From Bradyrhizobium betae (lineage in GTDB: Bacteria; Pseudomonadota; Alphaproteobacteria; Rhizobiales; Xanthobacteraceae), in contig NZ_CP044543.1 of assembly GCF_008932115.1 (NCBI RefSeq), forward strand, positions 4,718,501 through 4,782,500: DNA of 64,000 bases, read 5' to 3'. This document shows, in pieces, positions 9,146 to 17,647 of the stretch. The notes beneath the pieces are model-generated. The model saw nothing but the letters and a program-made list of their open reading frames with translations. It did no database searches and was not told the DNA's origin. A program made the position numbers and the translations under genes. The number at the start of each line of letters is the position of its first letter. The stretch's first letter is position 1.

Positions 9146-9499
9146 ATGTCGGACATCACCCGCATCGACCAGAACGCCCGTCGCAGTCGCGCCTCCGTGT
9201 TCGGCGACCTCGTCTTCCTCGCCGGACAGGTCGCGGACACCAAGACGGCCGACATCACCCAGCAGACCAAGGAGGCGCTGGCGAAGGTCGACGACATGCT
9301 GGCGCGCGCCGGCACCGACAAGTCGCGCCTGCTCAGCGTGCAGGTCTGGCTCAAGACGATGGACGATTTCGACGCCATGAACGCGGTCTATGATGCCTGG
9401 GTCGTGCCGGGCGATACGCCGACCCGGGCCTGCGGCAAGGTCGAGCTCGCCGATCCCGCCTTCCTCATCGAGGTGATCGCGATCGCCGCTCGCAAGTAA
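9146..9499 (+). CDS. RidA family enamine/imine deaminase
   Basis: A 117-residue RidA/YjgF/UK114 homologue of normal family length. FLAGQVAD, the TKEALAKVDDMLARAG helix and the conserved arginine in TPTRACGKVELA before the final LIEVIAIAA strand are visible. RidA proteins hydrolyse reactive enamine/imine intermediates from PLP enzymes and amino-acid oxidases. Its position directly ahead of an aminotransferase and upstream of a DadA-like oxidase fits such a scavenging role. Confidence 0.9.
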   Translation: MSDITRIDQNARRSRASVFGDLVFLAGQVADTKTADITQQTKEALAKVDDMLARAGTDKSRLLSVQVWLKTMDDFDAMNAVYDAWVVPGDTPTRACGKVELADPAFLIEVIAIAARK

Positions 9500-9508
9500 G
9501 GCTCGGCC

Positions 9509-10735
9509 GTGACTGTCCAGGCTTCCGCATCGACCTTCCGCCCCGCCCAGCGCATCGGCGCGATCGGCGTCTCCGAGATCCTCAAGATCGGCGCGGTCGC
9601 GCAGCGGCTCAAGCGCGAGGGGCGGCCGGTGATCGTGCTCGGCGCCGGCGAGCCCGATTTCGATACGCCCGACCACGTCAAGGACGCCGCGATCCGCGCC
9701 ATTCGCGCCGGCCAGACCAAATACACCAGTCTGGACGGCACGCCGGAACTGAAGGCCGCTATCGCGCAGAAATTCCGGCGCGAGAACGATCTCGTCTACG
9801 CCGCCGACGAGATCACCGCCGGTGCCGGCGCCAAACAGGTGATCCACAACGCCTTCATGGCGAGCTTAAGCCCTGGCGACGAGGTCATCCTCGCAGCGCC
9901 CTATTGGACCAGCTATGCCGACATGGTGCGCATCGCCGACGGCACGCCGGTCGACGTGCTCTGCCGCGCGGACAACGGCTTTCGCCTCGATGCCGGCGAT
10001 CTCGAGCGCGCGATCACGCCGAAGACGCGCTGGCTGCTGCTGAACTCGCCGTCCAATCCAACCGGTGCGGCCTACTCCGCGGCGCAGCTTCGCCCGATCC
10101 TGGATGTGCTCAAGCGCCATCCGCATGTCTGGCTGATCGCCGACGACATCTACGAGCACCTCATTTACGACGGCATGCCGTTCGTCACCGCGGCGGCGCT
10201 CGAGCCGAGCCTGAAATCGCGCACGCTGACGGTGAATGGTGTTTCCAAGGCCTATGCCATGACCGGCTGGCGCGTCGGCTATGGCGGCGGTCCGCGCGAA
10301 TTGATCGCGGCGATGGCGGTGGTGCAGAGCCAGAGCACGACCAACCCCTGCTCGGTGAGCCAGGCCGCCGCGATTGCCGCGCTGACCGGGCCGCAGGATC
10401 TTCTGGTCGAACGCCGCGCCGCATTCCAGCGCCGCCGCGACATCGTGGTCGACGCGCTCAACGCGATCGACGGCGTCATCTGCCGCCGGCCGGAAGGCGC
10501 GTTCTACATCTATGCGAGCTGCGCCGGCCTGATCGGCCGCCACACGCCGGATGGCGTTACGATCGACAGCGATGCCGCCTTCTGCCGTTTCCTGCTGGAG
10601 AGGCATGACGTGGCCGTGGTGCCGGGCAGCTGTTTCGGCCTTGCACCTTATTTCCGCCTGTCCTACGCCACCTCGGAACAAAACTTGCGCGAAGCCGTGA
10701 TGCGCATCGCCAAAGCCTGCAGGGAGCTGTCATGA
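9509..10735 (+). CDS. Pyridoxal phosphate-dependent aminotransferase, class I/II (AspB-like)
   Basis: A 408-residue fold-type I aminotransferase. It shows GAGEPDFDTP near residue 47, the NSPSNPTGA cofactor loop, the DDIYEHLIYDG segment with the PLP-binding Asp/Tyr, and the Schiff-base lysine 247 in NGVSKAYAMTGWRVGY. The C-terminal FRLSYATSEQNL contains the carboxylate-binding arginine. The start is GTG at 9509, ten bases after ridA. It overlaps the following ThDP enzyme by ATGA. It would convert an amino acid to the 2-oxo acid used by neighbouring enzymes. Confidence 0.9.
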   Translation: MTVQASASTFRPAQRIGAIGVSEILKIGAVAQRLKREGRPVIVLGAGEPDFDTPDHVKDAAIRAIRAGQTKYTSLDGTPELKAAIAQKFRRENDLVYAADEITAGAGAKQVIHNAFMASLSPGDEVILAAPYWTSYADMVRIADGTPVDVLCRADNGFRLDAGDLERAITPKTRWLLLNSPSNPTGAAYSAAQLRPILDVLKRHPHVWLIADDIYEHLIYDGMPFVTAAALEPSLKSRTLTVNGVSKAYAMTGWRVGYGGGPRELIAAMAVVQSQSTTNPCSVSQAAAIAALTGPQDLLVERRAAFQRRRDIVVDALNAIDGVICRRPEGAFYIYASCAGLIGRHTPDGVTIDSDAAFCRFLLERHDVAVVPGSCFGLAPYFRLSYATSEQNLREAVMRIAKACRELS

Positions 10736-12393
10736 CCATTCGTAACACCCGCACCGGGGGCCAGATCCTGATCGATCAGCTGGTCGCCCAGGGCGTCGAC
10801 CGCGTCACCTGCGTGCCGGGCGAAAGCTATCTGGCGGCGCTCGATGCGCTGCATGACAGCCCGATCGACGTCGTGATCTGCCGCGCCGAAGGCGGCGCTG
10901 CGATGATGGCGGAAGCCTATGGCAAGCTCACCGGACGCCCGGGCGTCTGCTTCGTCACCCGCGGCCCCGGCGCCACCAATGCCAGCCACGGCGTCCACAT
11001 CGCGATGCAGGATTCGACTCCGATGATCCTGTTCGTCGGCCAGGTCGACACCGGCATGCGCGAGCGCGAGGCGTTCCAGGAGCTCGACTACAAGGCGGTG
11101 TTCGGCACCATGGCGAAATGGGCGGTCGAGATCGATCGCCCGGATCGCATTCCGGAGCTGGTCGCGCGCGCCTTCCGCGTCGCGATGCAGGGCCGTCCCG
11201 GTCCGGTCGTGATCGCGCTGCCGGAGAACATGCTGACCGAGACCGCCGCCGTTGCGGATGCCATGCGCATCGAGCCCGCGGTGAGCTGGCCGGCGCCTGC
11301 CGATGTCGAGCGCGTTGGTGCGATGCTGGCGAGCGCCAAGGCGCCGCTCGTCATTCTCGGCGGCTCGCGCTGGACCGATGAGGCGACCAAAAGCATCGCG
11401 CGCTTCGCCGAGCGCTTCGACCTGCCGGTCGCGACCTCGTTCCGCCGGGCGTCGCTGATCGACGCCGACCATTCGCACTATGCCGGTGACCTCGGCATCG
11501 GGCCGAGCCCCGGCCTGAAGGCGCGCATCGACAATGCCGATGTCATTCTTCTCATCGGCGGCCGTATGTCGGAGATGCCGTCCTCGTCCTACACGCTGTT
11601 CGACATTCCGACGCCGAAGCAGAAGCTGATCCACGTGCATCCGGGCTCGGAAGAGCTCGGCCGCGTCTATCAGCCGGAGCTGGCGATCCAGGCGACGCCC
11701 GCCGCGTTCGCCGCCGCCGTCGAGGCGTTGAAGCCTTCAGGCGCGGTTGCCTGGAAGGGCGAGGCCGCCAAGGCGCATGCCGATTATCTCGCCTGGACCG
11801 ACAAGGCGCGCGAATTGCCGGGCACGTTCCAGTATGGCCAGGTCATGACATGGCTGCGCGATCGCCTGCCGAAGGACGCGATCGTCTGCAACGGCGCCGG
11901 CAACTACGCCGGCTGGATCCATCGCCATCACCGCTTCCACAGCTTTGCCTCGCAGCTTGCGCCGACCTCGGGCTCGATGGGCTATGGCGTGCCGGCGGCG
12001 GTGCTCGCGAAACGGCAATTTCCGGATCGCACCGTCATCGCGTTTGCCGGCGACGGCTGCTTCCTGATGAACGGCCAGGAGTTCGCGACCGCTGTGCAAT
12101 ACGACGTGCCGCTGGTCGTCATCGTCGTCGACAATTCGCAATACGGCACCATCCGCATGCACCAGGAGCGCGACTATCCCGGCCGCGTCGTCGGCACCCA
12201 GCTCAAGAACCCTGATTTTGCGATGTACGCCAAGGCGTTCGGCGGCCATGGCGAGCGCGTCGAGCGCACCGAAGAGTTCGCGCCGGCCTTCGAGCGCGCG
12301 CTGGCTTCCGGCAAGCCGTCGATCCTCCATTGCATCATCGATTCCAGGGCGATCTCGGTCGGCAAGGATTTCACGCCGGCGGTGAAAGCGTAA
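10732..12393 (+). CDS. Thiamine diphosphate-dependent enzyme (acetolactate synthase large-subunit-like)
   Basis: A 553-residue single-chain ThDP enzyme with the three-domain POX/AHAS layout. The N-terminal PYR domain has the cofactor-activating glutamate in CRAEGGAAMMAEAYGK, a central DHS-like domain covers about residues 185-320, and the C-terminal PP domain has AFAGDGCFLMNGQE and VDNSQYGTIR. No small regulatory AHAS subunit gene lies nearby, and the context is catabolic, so it is more likely an oxo-acid decarboxylase or carboligase than the biosynthetic AHAS. The reaction is unknown. Confidence 0.85.
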   Translation: MTIRNTRTGGQILIDQLVAQGVDRVTCVPGESYLAALDALHDSPIDVVICRAEGGAAMMAEAYGKLTGRPGVCFVTRGPGATNASHGVHIAMQDSTPMILFVGQVDTGMREREAFQELDYKAVFGTMAKWAVEIDRPDRIPELVARAFRVAMQGRPGPVVIALPENMLTETAAVADAMRIEPAVSWPAPADVERVGAMLASAKAPLVILGGSRWTDEATKSIARFAERFDLPVATSFRRASLIDADHSHYAGDLGIGPSPGLKARIDNADVILLIGGRMSEMPSSSYTLFDIPTPKQKLIHVHPGSEELGRVYQPELAIQATPAAFAAAVEALKPSGAVAWKGEAAKAHADYLAWTDKARELPGTFQYGQVMTWLRDRLPKDAIVCNGAGNYAGWIHRHHRFHSFASQLAPTSGSMGYGVPAAVLAKRQFPDRTVIAFAGDGCFLMNGQEFATAVQYDVPLVVIVVDNSQYGTIRMHQERDYPGRVVGTQLKNPDFAMYAKAFGGHGERVERTEEFAPAFERALASGKPSILHCIIDSRAISVGKDFTPAVKA

Positions 12394-12396
12394 GCG

Positions 12397-13662
12397 ATGC
12401 CGGAGGGCCGCCACGTCGCCATCATCGGAGCCGGCGCGGTCGGCGTGGTCAGCGCCATCGAGGCGCTGCGCGAGGGTCATCGCGTCACGCTGATCGATCC
12501 GGGTGAGCCCGGTGGCGAACAGGCGGCAAGCTATGGCAATGCCGGCTGGCTGTCATCGCATTCGGTGATCCCGCCGGCCGAGCCGGGCATCTGGAAGAAG
12601 GTGCCGGGCTATCTGATGGACCCGCTCGGGCCGCTGGCGATCCGCTGGTCTTACTTGCCGAAGGCGCTGCCCTGGCTGGTCAAGTACCTGCTCTCCGGCT
12701 GGACCGAGGCGCGGGTCGAGAAGACGGCTTTCGCGCTGCGCGATCTGTTGAAGGACGCGCCGCTGCTGCACCGGAAGCTTGCGGAAGAGGCCGGCGTGCC
12801 CGAACTGGTCGAGCGCAACGGCGTGATGCATGTGTTCCCGTCGCGCGGCAATTTCGACAACGACCTCGGCTGGCGCCTGCGCAAGAAGGTCGGCGTCGAA
12901 TGGCTGGAGCTCAACGCCGACGAGATGCGTCAGCGTGAGCCCGATCTGCATCCGCGCTACACGTTTGGCGTCGTGGTGGAGGAAGCCGGACGCTGCCGCG
13001 ATCCCGGCGCTTACGTCGCGGCGCTCGCCAATCATGCGCTGGCGAGCGGTGTGAAACTCGTGCGCGCCAAGGCGACCGGTCTCAAGCTGAACGGCAACAA
13101 GCTCGTCGCCGTCATCACCGAGACCGGCGAGATTTCCTGCGATGCCGCCGTCGTTGCCGCCGGCGCGCATTCAAGGCGGCTCACCGCGTCGGTCGGCGAT
13201 CCGCTGCCGCTCGAGACCGAGCGCGGCTATCACGTGATGATCGAGAACCCGGAGTCCGGGCCACGCAGCTCGATGATGGCGTCGGATGCGAAGATGGTGG
13301 TGAACTGGACCGACAAGGGTCTGCGCGCCGCCGGCACGGTCGAGATCGCCGGCCTCGAGGCTGCGCCGAACTGGAAGCGCGCCGAGATCCTGCGCAATCA
13401 TCTCCTCAGCATGTTTCCGAAGCTGCCGAAGGACATTCCGGCTTCGCGCATCAAGACCTGGTTCGGACATCGTCCGAGCATGCCTGATGGCCTTCCCTGC
13501 ATCGGCCATGCGCGCGCCTCGCGCGACATCGTCTATGCCTTCGGTCACGGCCATATCGGCCTGGTCGGCTCGGCCCGCACCGGCCGCCTCGTCGCGCAGC
13601 TCCTGAGCGGCAAGTCGCCGGAAATTCCGCTCGCGCCGTTCGCGCCCACTCGCTTCTTCTGA
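12397..13662 (+). CDS. FAD-dependent amino acid oxidoreductase (DadA/DAAO family)
   Basis: A 421-residue flavoprotein of the DAO family. The N-terminus VAIIGAGAVGVVSAIEALREG binds FAD; the central part has RGYHVMIE, and the C-terminus has WFGHRPSMPDGLPCIG and YAFGHGHIGLVGSARTGRLVAQLL, matching D-amino acid dehydrogenase (DadA). It would oxidise a D-amino acid to an imine, which the RidA protein could hydrolyse. It lies three bases after the ThDP enzyme and ten before the racemase-like gene, in one tight operon. Confidence 0.88.
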   Translation: MPEGRHVAIIGAGAVGVVSAIEALREGHRVTLIDPGEPGGEQAASYGNAGWLSSHSVIPPAEPGIWKKVPGYLMDPLGPLAIRWSYLPKALPWLVKYLLSGWTEARVEKTAFALRDLLKDAPLLHRKLAEEAGVPELVERNGVMHVFPSRGNFDNDLGWRLRKKVGVEWLELNADEMRQREPDLHPRYTFGVVVEEAGRCRDPGAYVAALANHALASGVKLVRAKATGLKLNGNKLVAVITETGEISCDAAVVAAGAHSRRLTASVGDPLPLETERGYHVMIENPESGPRSSMMASDAKMVVNWTDKGLRAAGTVEIAGLEAAPNWKRAEILRNHLLSMFPKLPKDIPASRIKTWFGHRPSMPDGLPCIGHARASRDIVYAFGHGHIGLVGSARTGRLVAQLLSGKSPEIPLAPFAPTRFF

Positions 13663-13671
13663 GATCGCACC

Positions 13672-14415
13672 ATGACTTATTCTGCCAGCTCATCCTCCCG
13701 CATCGCCCGCGGCGGCAAGGCCATCTATGGCGCGCCGCTCGGCATCCTGATGCTGGAAGCGCGCTTTCCCCGCATTCCCGGCGACATGGGCAACGGCACC
13801 ACCTGGCCATTTCCCGTGCTGTATCGCGTGGTGAGCGGGGCATCGCCGGAGAAGGTGGTGCTGAAGGGCGCCGCCGGCCTGCTGCCTGATTTCATCGATG
13901 CAGCGAAGGATCTGGTGCGGCTCGGGGCTGAGGCCATCACCACCAATTGCGGCTTCCTCTCGCTATTCCAGAAGGAGATCGCGGCCGCTGTCGGCGTTCC
14001 CGTCGCGACCTCGTCGCTGATGCAGGTGCCGTGGGTGCAGGCGACCTTGCCGCCCGGCAAGCGCGTCGGCCTCGTTACGGTGTCGGGCTCGACCCTGACG
14101 CCGGCCCATCTCGAAGGTGCCGGTGTGCCGCTCGATACGCCGCTGGTCGGCACCGAGCACGGCAAGGAATTCTTCCGCGTCCTGATCAAGGCGGAGAAGG
14201 ACGACATGGACGTCGCCCAGGCCGAGCGCGATGTGGTCGAGGCCGGCAAGCAGCTTGTCGCCAAAAACCCTGACGTTGGCGCCATCGTCCTCGAATGCAC
14301 CAACATGCCGCCTTATGCGGCAGCCCTGCAGGCCGAAGTCGGATTGCCCGTCTACGATATCTATTCCATGATCACCTGGTTTCATGCTGGACTGCGCCCG
14401 CGCGCCTTTGCCTGA
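13672..14415 (+). CDS. Aspartate/glutamate racemase family protein
   Basis: A 247-residue member of the Asp/Glu/hydantoin racemase superfamily. The two-cysteine pattern expected for cofactor-independent racemases is present: the first in ITTNCGFLSLFQKEI and the second in IVLECTNMPPYAAALQ. Next to a DadA-type oxidase, racemisation of an L-amino acid to its D form is a coherent role, but maleate isomerase and decarboxylase relatives share the fold. It is the last gene of the hydroxyacid dehydrogenase to racemase run. Confidence 0.82.
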   Translation: MTYSASSSSRIARGGKAIYGAPLGILMLEARFPRIPGDMGNGTTWPFPVLYRVVSGASPEKVVLKGAAGLLPDFIDAAKDLVRLGAEAITTNCGFLSLFQKEIAAAVGVPVATSSLMQVPWVQATLPPGKRVGLVTVSGSTLTPAHLEGAGVPLDTPLVGTEHGKEFFRVLIKAEKDDMDVAQAERDVVEAGKQLVAKNPDVGAIVLECTNMPPYAAALQAEVGLPVYDIYSMITWFHAGLRPRAFA

Positions 14416-14515
14416 AGTCCGGCAGTCGCAAAGCTCTGAACAAACGCGGCTCAGCTGTCGTTTGCATTGCAATCGCCTCGATAGCCCCGGTATATTGAAC
14501 TGTGTTCGGACATGA

Positions 14516-15229
14516 ATGCAGCGTATGAAGAGCAACGTGGAACTGGCCTCCGATAGTATCGTCGATCGCGTCTATGAACAGCTCAAGGCGATGGCCGTGA
14601 GCTATGAGTTCAAGCCGGGCGAACGGCTCAATGAAGGCGAGCTGGCAAAACGCCTCGGCGTCAGCCGAACGCCGCTGCGCGAAGCGCTCAATCGTCTCAA
14701 CACCGAAGGCTTCCTGCGCTTCACGCCGGGCAAGGGCTTCTTCTGCCGCGAGCTCGATGCCCACGAGATCTTCGATCTCTACGAGCTGCGCAAGTCGATC
14801 GAGGTCGCCTCGATCCGCCTCGCCATCAAGCGCGCCAAGGACGAGGACATCGACGCGCTGCTGAAATTCCTCGAAGCCACCGGCCCCGATCCCGGCGAAC
14901 GCTCTTCGGTGGAGTTGGTCGAGCTCGACGAGACCTTTCACGAGCGGCTGATGGGAATGTCGAACAATGCCGAGATGCTGCGCGTGCTGCGCAACGTCAA
15001 CGCCCGCATCCGCTTCGTGCGCTGGATCGACATGGACAGCATCAACCGCTCCAACACGCAAGCCGAGCACCGTGCGGTCGTCGAAGGCCTGAAGGCGCGG
15101 AACGAAGAGGCCTGCGTCTCGGTGCTGGAGAAGCACATCGATCGCCGCCTCGATCGCATTACGTCCGCGATCAAGGAAGGCTACGCGCAGATCTACATGC
15201 CCGCTGCCGCGAGGTCGGCGGCGAATTGA
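14516..15229 (+). CDS. GntR family transcriptional regulator, FCD (FadR) subfamily
   Basis: A 237-residue regulator. The N-terminal winged helix contains NEGELAKRLGVSRTPLREAL, typical of GntR proteins. The C-terminal FCD all-helical domain has putative metal/ligand-binding histidines in DETFHERLMG, TQAEHRAVVEGL and VLEKHIDRRL. It lies within the amino-acid catabolic region and probably controls the flanking transporter and enzyme genes. The ligand is likely a carboxylate. An alternative ATG nine bases inside is possible. Confidence 0.88.
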   Translation: MQRMKSNVELASDSIVDRVYEQLKAMAVSYEFKPGERLNEGELAKRLGVSRTPLREALNRLNTEGFLRFTPGKGFFCRELDAHEIFDLYELRKSIEVASIRLAIKRAKDEDIDALLKFLEATGPDPGERSSVELVELDETFHERLMGMSNNAEMLRVLRNVNARIRFVRWIDMDSINRSNTQAEHRAVVEGLKARNEEACVSVLEKHIDRRLDRITSAIKEGYAQIYMPAAARSAAN

Positions 15230-15237
15230 GCTCCTCT

Positions 15238-15392
15238 TCCCTTCTCCCCTTGCGGGAGAAGGTGGCGCGAAGCGCCGGATGAGGGGTATCTCTCCGCGAA
15301 TATGGAGGCGCACGAGTGCGCGGAGGCAACCCCTCACCCGAGTGAGTGTATGTCAACCCGCGGTGATGCCCTCTCCCGCAAGAGGAGAGGGC
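15238..15392. repeat. Intergenic palindromic repeat (REP-like) with terminal hairpins
   Basis: The gap between the GntR gene and the split decarboxylase holds a structured element. A first hairpin centres on TCTCCCCTTGCGGGAGA, AGGGGT and ACCCCT form an outer pairing, and a final perfect stem GCCCTCTC/GAGAGGGC lies at 15368-15375 and 15385-15392. Similar elements are frequent between genes in Bradyrhizobium-type genomes. It may also terminate transcription of the regulator gene. Confidence 0.55.
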
Positions 15393-15537
15393 GCAGCAAT
15401 GCGCACCGCGCTGTCGGTCCGCAACCGACAGCGAAAAGCCAGCTATACAATTCCTCGATATCTGATCGTCCCAGACAGTCAGAGCTTTCGCGCCCGAACA
15501 TCGCTAGCGTGCCGCTCGAAATTCACGGAGACACGCG

Positions 15538-16068
15538 GTGCATAGCCCCAAGCCCAACCCCGAAATCGACTGGCCGAGCGAGCTCTATCGCATCCTCAAA
15601 GCCGCCGACGTCCGGCAGATGTCCTATGTCCCCGATGCCGGCCACAGCCAGCTCATCCGGATGTTCTCCGCCGACAAAGACGTCACCACCAACGTGCTGA
15701 CGACGGAGGAAGAAGGCATCGCCATTGCCGCGGGTGCCTGGCTCGGCGGCCAGCGCAGCGTGCTGCTGATGCAGTCGAGCGGGGTCGGCAATTGCATCAA
15801 CATGCTGTCGCTGTCGGCGATCGGCCGCTTTCCGCTGCTGATGCTGGTGACGATGCGCGGCGAATGGGCCGAGTTCAATCCCTGGCAGATGCCGATGAGC
15901 CGGGCGACGCAGCCTTCGCTGGAGGCGATCGGCTTGAAAGTGATGCGCGCGGAGACGGCGGAGGATCTGGTCGAGACGGTCGAAGCGGCCGCGGCGCTCG
16001 CCTACGACTCCGACCAGCAGATCGCGGTCCTGATCGGGCAGCGCCTGATCGGCAAGAAAAAGTGGTGA
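15538..16068 (+). CDS. ThDP-binding decarboxylase, alpha (PYR-domain) subunit
   Basis: A 176-residue protein equal to the PYR half of a ThDP enzyme, like the alpha subunit of sulfopyruvate (ComD) or phosphonopyruvate decarboxylase. The cofactor-activating glutamate lies in TTEEEGIAIAAGAWLGG, followed by LLMQSSGVGNCINML. The start is GTG at 15538 after ACGGAG. Its TGA overlaps the ATG of the beta subunit by one base, so the two are translationally coupled. The substrate is probably a substituted pyruvate, but sequence alone does not identify it. Confidence 0.8.
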   Translation: MHSPKPNPEIDWPSELYRILKAADVRQMSYVPDAGHSQLIRMFSADKDVTTNVLTTEEEGIAIAAGAWLGGQRSVLLMQSSGVGNCINMLSLSAIGRFPLLMLVTMRGEWAEFNPWQMPMSRATQPSLEAIGLKVMRAETAEDLVETVEAAAALAYDSDQQIAVLIGQRLIGKKKW

Positions 16069-16664
16069 TGTCGATGTCGAATGCCTCTCAACTGGATCGC
16101 CGTGCCGCCGTTGCGGCTCTCCTCAGGGATCGCAAGGATACGCTGGTCGTCTCCGGCCTCGGCTCGCCCACCTATGACCTTCATTCGGTCGGCGACCACG
16201 ACGGCAATTTCTATCTCTGGGGCGCCATGGGTGGCGCCGCGCTGATCGGCCTCGGCCTTGCTCAGGCGCAGCCGGGTAAGCGCGTGCTCGCCTTGACCGG
16301 CGACGGCGAGCAATTGATGGGGCTCGGCGGCCTTGCCACCATTGGCGTCGCACGTCCGCGCAACCTCGACATTGTCGTGATCGACAACCAGCACTTTGGC
16401 GAGACCGGGATGCAGGCGAGCCATACCGGGCGTGGCGTCGATCTCACGGCGATCGCGGTTGCTTGCGGCTTTGCCGCAACCGCGACGGTGCGGACGCTCG
16501 AGGAGGTGCAGCGCCTCGCCGTGCAGATCGCGGCGCCAGCCGATGGCCCACGGCTCTTTGTCATCAAGGTTCTGGCCGAAAATCCGCCGCGTTCGCTGCC
16601 CTCGCGCGATGCCGTCTTTATCAAGAACCGGTTCCGTGCTCATCTCGGCTTTGCGGCGGCCTGA
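16068..16664 (+). CDS. ThDP-binding decarboxylase, beta (PP-domain) subunit
   Basis: A 198-residue partner of the preceding gene carrying the diphosphate-binding half. The GDGEQLMGLGGLATIG ... NQHFGETG stretch is the classic GDG-N ThDP motif. YLWGAMGGAALIGLGLAQA and the terminal FIKNRF region resemble ComE-type subunits. The start at 16068 overlaps the alpha stop; a second in-frame ATG is at 16074. Together the pair should decarboxylate a 2-oxo acid to an aldehyde. Confidence 0.82.
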   Translation: MSMSNASQLDRRAAVAALLRDRKDTLVVSGLGSPTYDLHSVGDHDGNFYLWGAMGGAALIGLGLAQAQPGKRVLALTGDGEQLMGLGGLATIGVARPRNLDIVVIDNQHFGETGMQASHTGRGVDLTAIAVACGFAATATVRTLEEVQRLAVQIAAPADGPRLFVIKVLAENPPRSLPSRDAVFIKNRFRAHLGFAAA

Positions 16665-16720
16665 ACCGGAGTCTCGTCCGGGATAGCCGCTGCCCAAGCA
16701 GCACTTCTGGAGTGAGACCC

Positions 16721-17500
16721 ATGAAACTATCCGGCAAGGTCGCCGCCATCACCGGCGCGGCGCGTGGCATCGGCAAGGCCTGTGCAAAGCGATTTCTCGA
16801 TGACGGCGTCAAGGTCGTCATCTCGGATGTCGATGCCGATGGTCTGGCTGCAACGGCCGCCGAGCTGGGGCATCCGGACGCCTTGCGTACCGTGGTCGGC
16901 AATGTCGCCAGGCGCGCCGACGTGGATCAGCTCGTCGCCACCGCCGTGAAGGAATTCGGCCGGATCGACATCATGGTCAACAATGCCGGCGTTGCCCGCA
17001 ACCGGGACATCCTTGAGATTTCGGAAGAAGAATTCGACGAAATCATCGGCATCAATTTGAAGGGCGCGTTCTTCGGCGTCCAGGCCGCGGCCAGGCAGAT
17101 GATCGCGCAGGGCGGCGGCGGCGTCATCGTCAACATGTCCTCGGTCAACGCGCTGCTGGCGATCCCGGCGCTGGCGACCTACGCGATGTCCAAGGGCGGC
17201 ATGAAGCAGCTCACCTCGGTGGCCGCCGTTGCACTGGCCCCGCACAACATCCGCGTCGTCGCGGTTGGGCCGGGTACGATCCTGACCGATATGGTGGCAT
17301 CCTCGATCTACACCTCGGAAGACGCCCGCAAAACCGTGATGTCACGCACGCCGGCCGGCCGCGGCGGCGAGCCGAGCGAGGTCGCCTCCGTCGTCGCGTT
17401 CCTCGCCAGCGACGATGCGTCCTACATCACCGGGCAGACGATCTATCCCGATGGCGGCCGATTGATCCTGAACTACACGGTGCCGGTGAAGGAGAAGTAG
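16721..17500 (+). CDS. SDR family NAD(P)-dependent oxidoreductase
   Basis: A 259-residue classical short-chain dehydrogenase. It has the cofactor motif TGAARGIG near residue 12, NNAG, the catalytic serine in VNMSSVNAL, YAMSK (catalytic Tyr-x3-Lys intact) and a C-terminal ITGQTIYPDGG. GGAGTGAG precedes the ATG at 16721. It follows the split decarboxylase by 56 bp and could reduce or oxidise the aldehyde product or a related hydroxy compound. Confidence 0.9.
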   Translation: MKLSGKVAAITGAARGIGKACAKRFLDDGVKVVISDVDADGLAATAAELGHPDALRTVVGNVARRADVDQLVATAVKEFGRIDIMVNNAGVARNRDILEISEEEFDEIIGINLKGAFFGVQAAARQMIAQGGGGVIVNMSSVNALLAIPALATYAMSKGGMKQLTSVAAVALAPHNIRVVAVGPGTILTDMVASSIYTSEDARKTVMSRTPAGRGGEPSEVASVVAFLASDDASYITGQTIYPDGGRLILNYTVPVKEK

Positions 17501-17518
17501 GGCAGCTCCATTCTCACT

Positions 17519-17620
17519 GTCATCGCCCGGCTTGACCGGGCGATCCAGTACGCCGTGACAGCAGTAATAGAGCCGATGAGCCGCGGCGTACTGGATGCCC
17601 CGCCTGCGCGGAGCATGACA
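17519..17620. repeat. REP-like palindromic element (TGTCAT...ATGACA family)
   Basis: This element begins TGTCATCGCCCGG and ends ATGACA. It contains the hairpin CGCCCGGCTTGACCGGGCG and long complementary arms GATCCAGTACGCCG and CGGCGTACTGGAT. It sits between the convergent SDR and IclR genes and could act as a bidirectional terminator. A second member of the same family is at 44129-44263. Confidence 0.65.
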
Positions 17621-17647
17621 GACGTTGGGTGGCGAACAGTTTGCCTT

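Noticed and set aside
10732..12393. Sulfoacetaldehyde acetyltransferase (Xsc) as the identity of the ThDP enzyme
   Set aside because: Tempting beside a sulfopyruvate-decarboxylase-like pair, but no phosphate acetyltransferase or sulfite enzyme is near, and I see no Xsc-specific motif, so I keep a general call.
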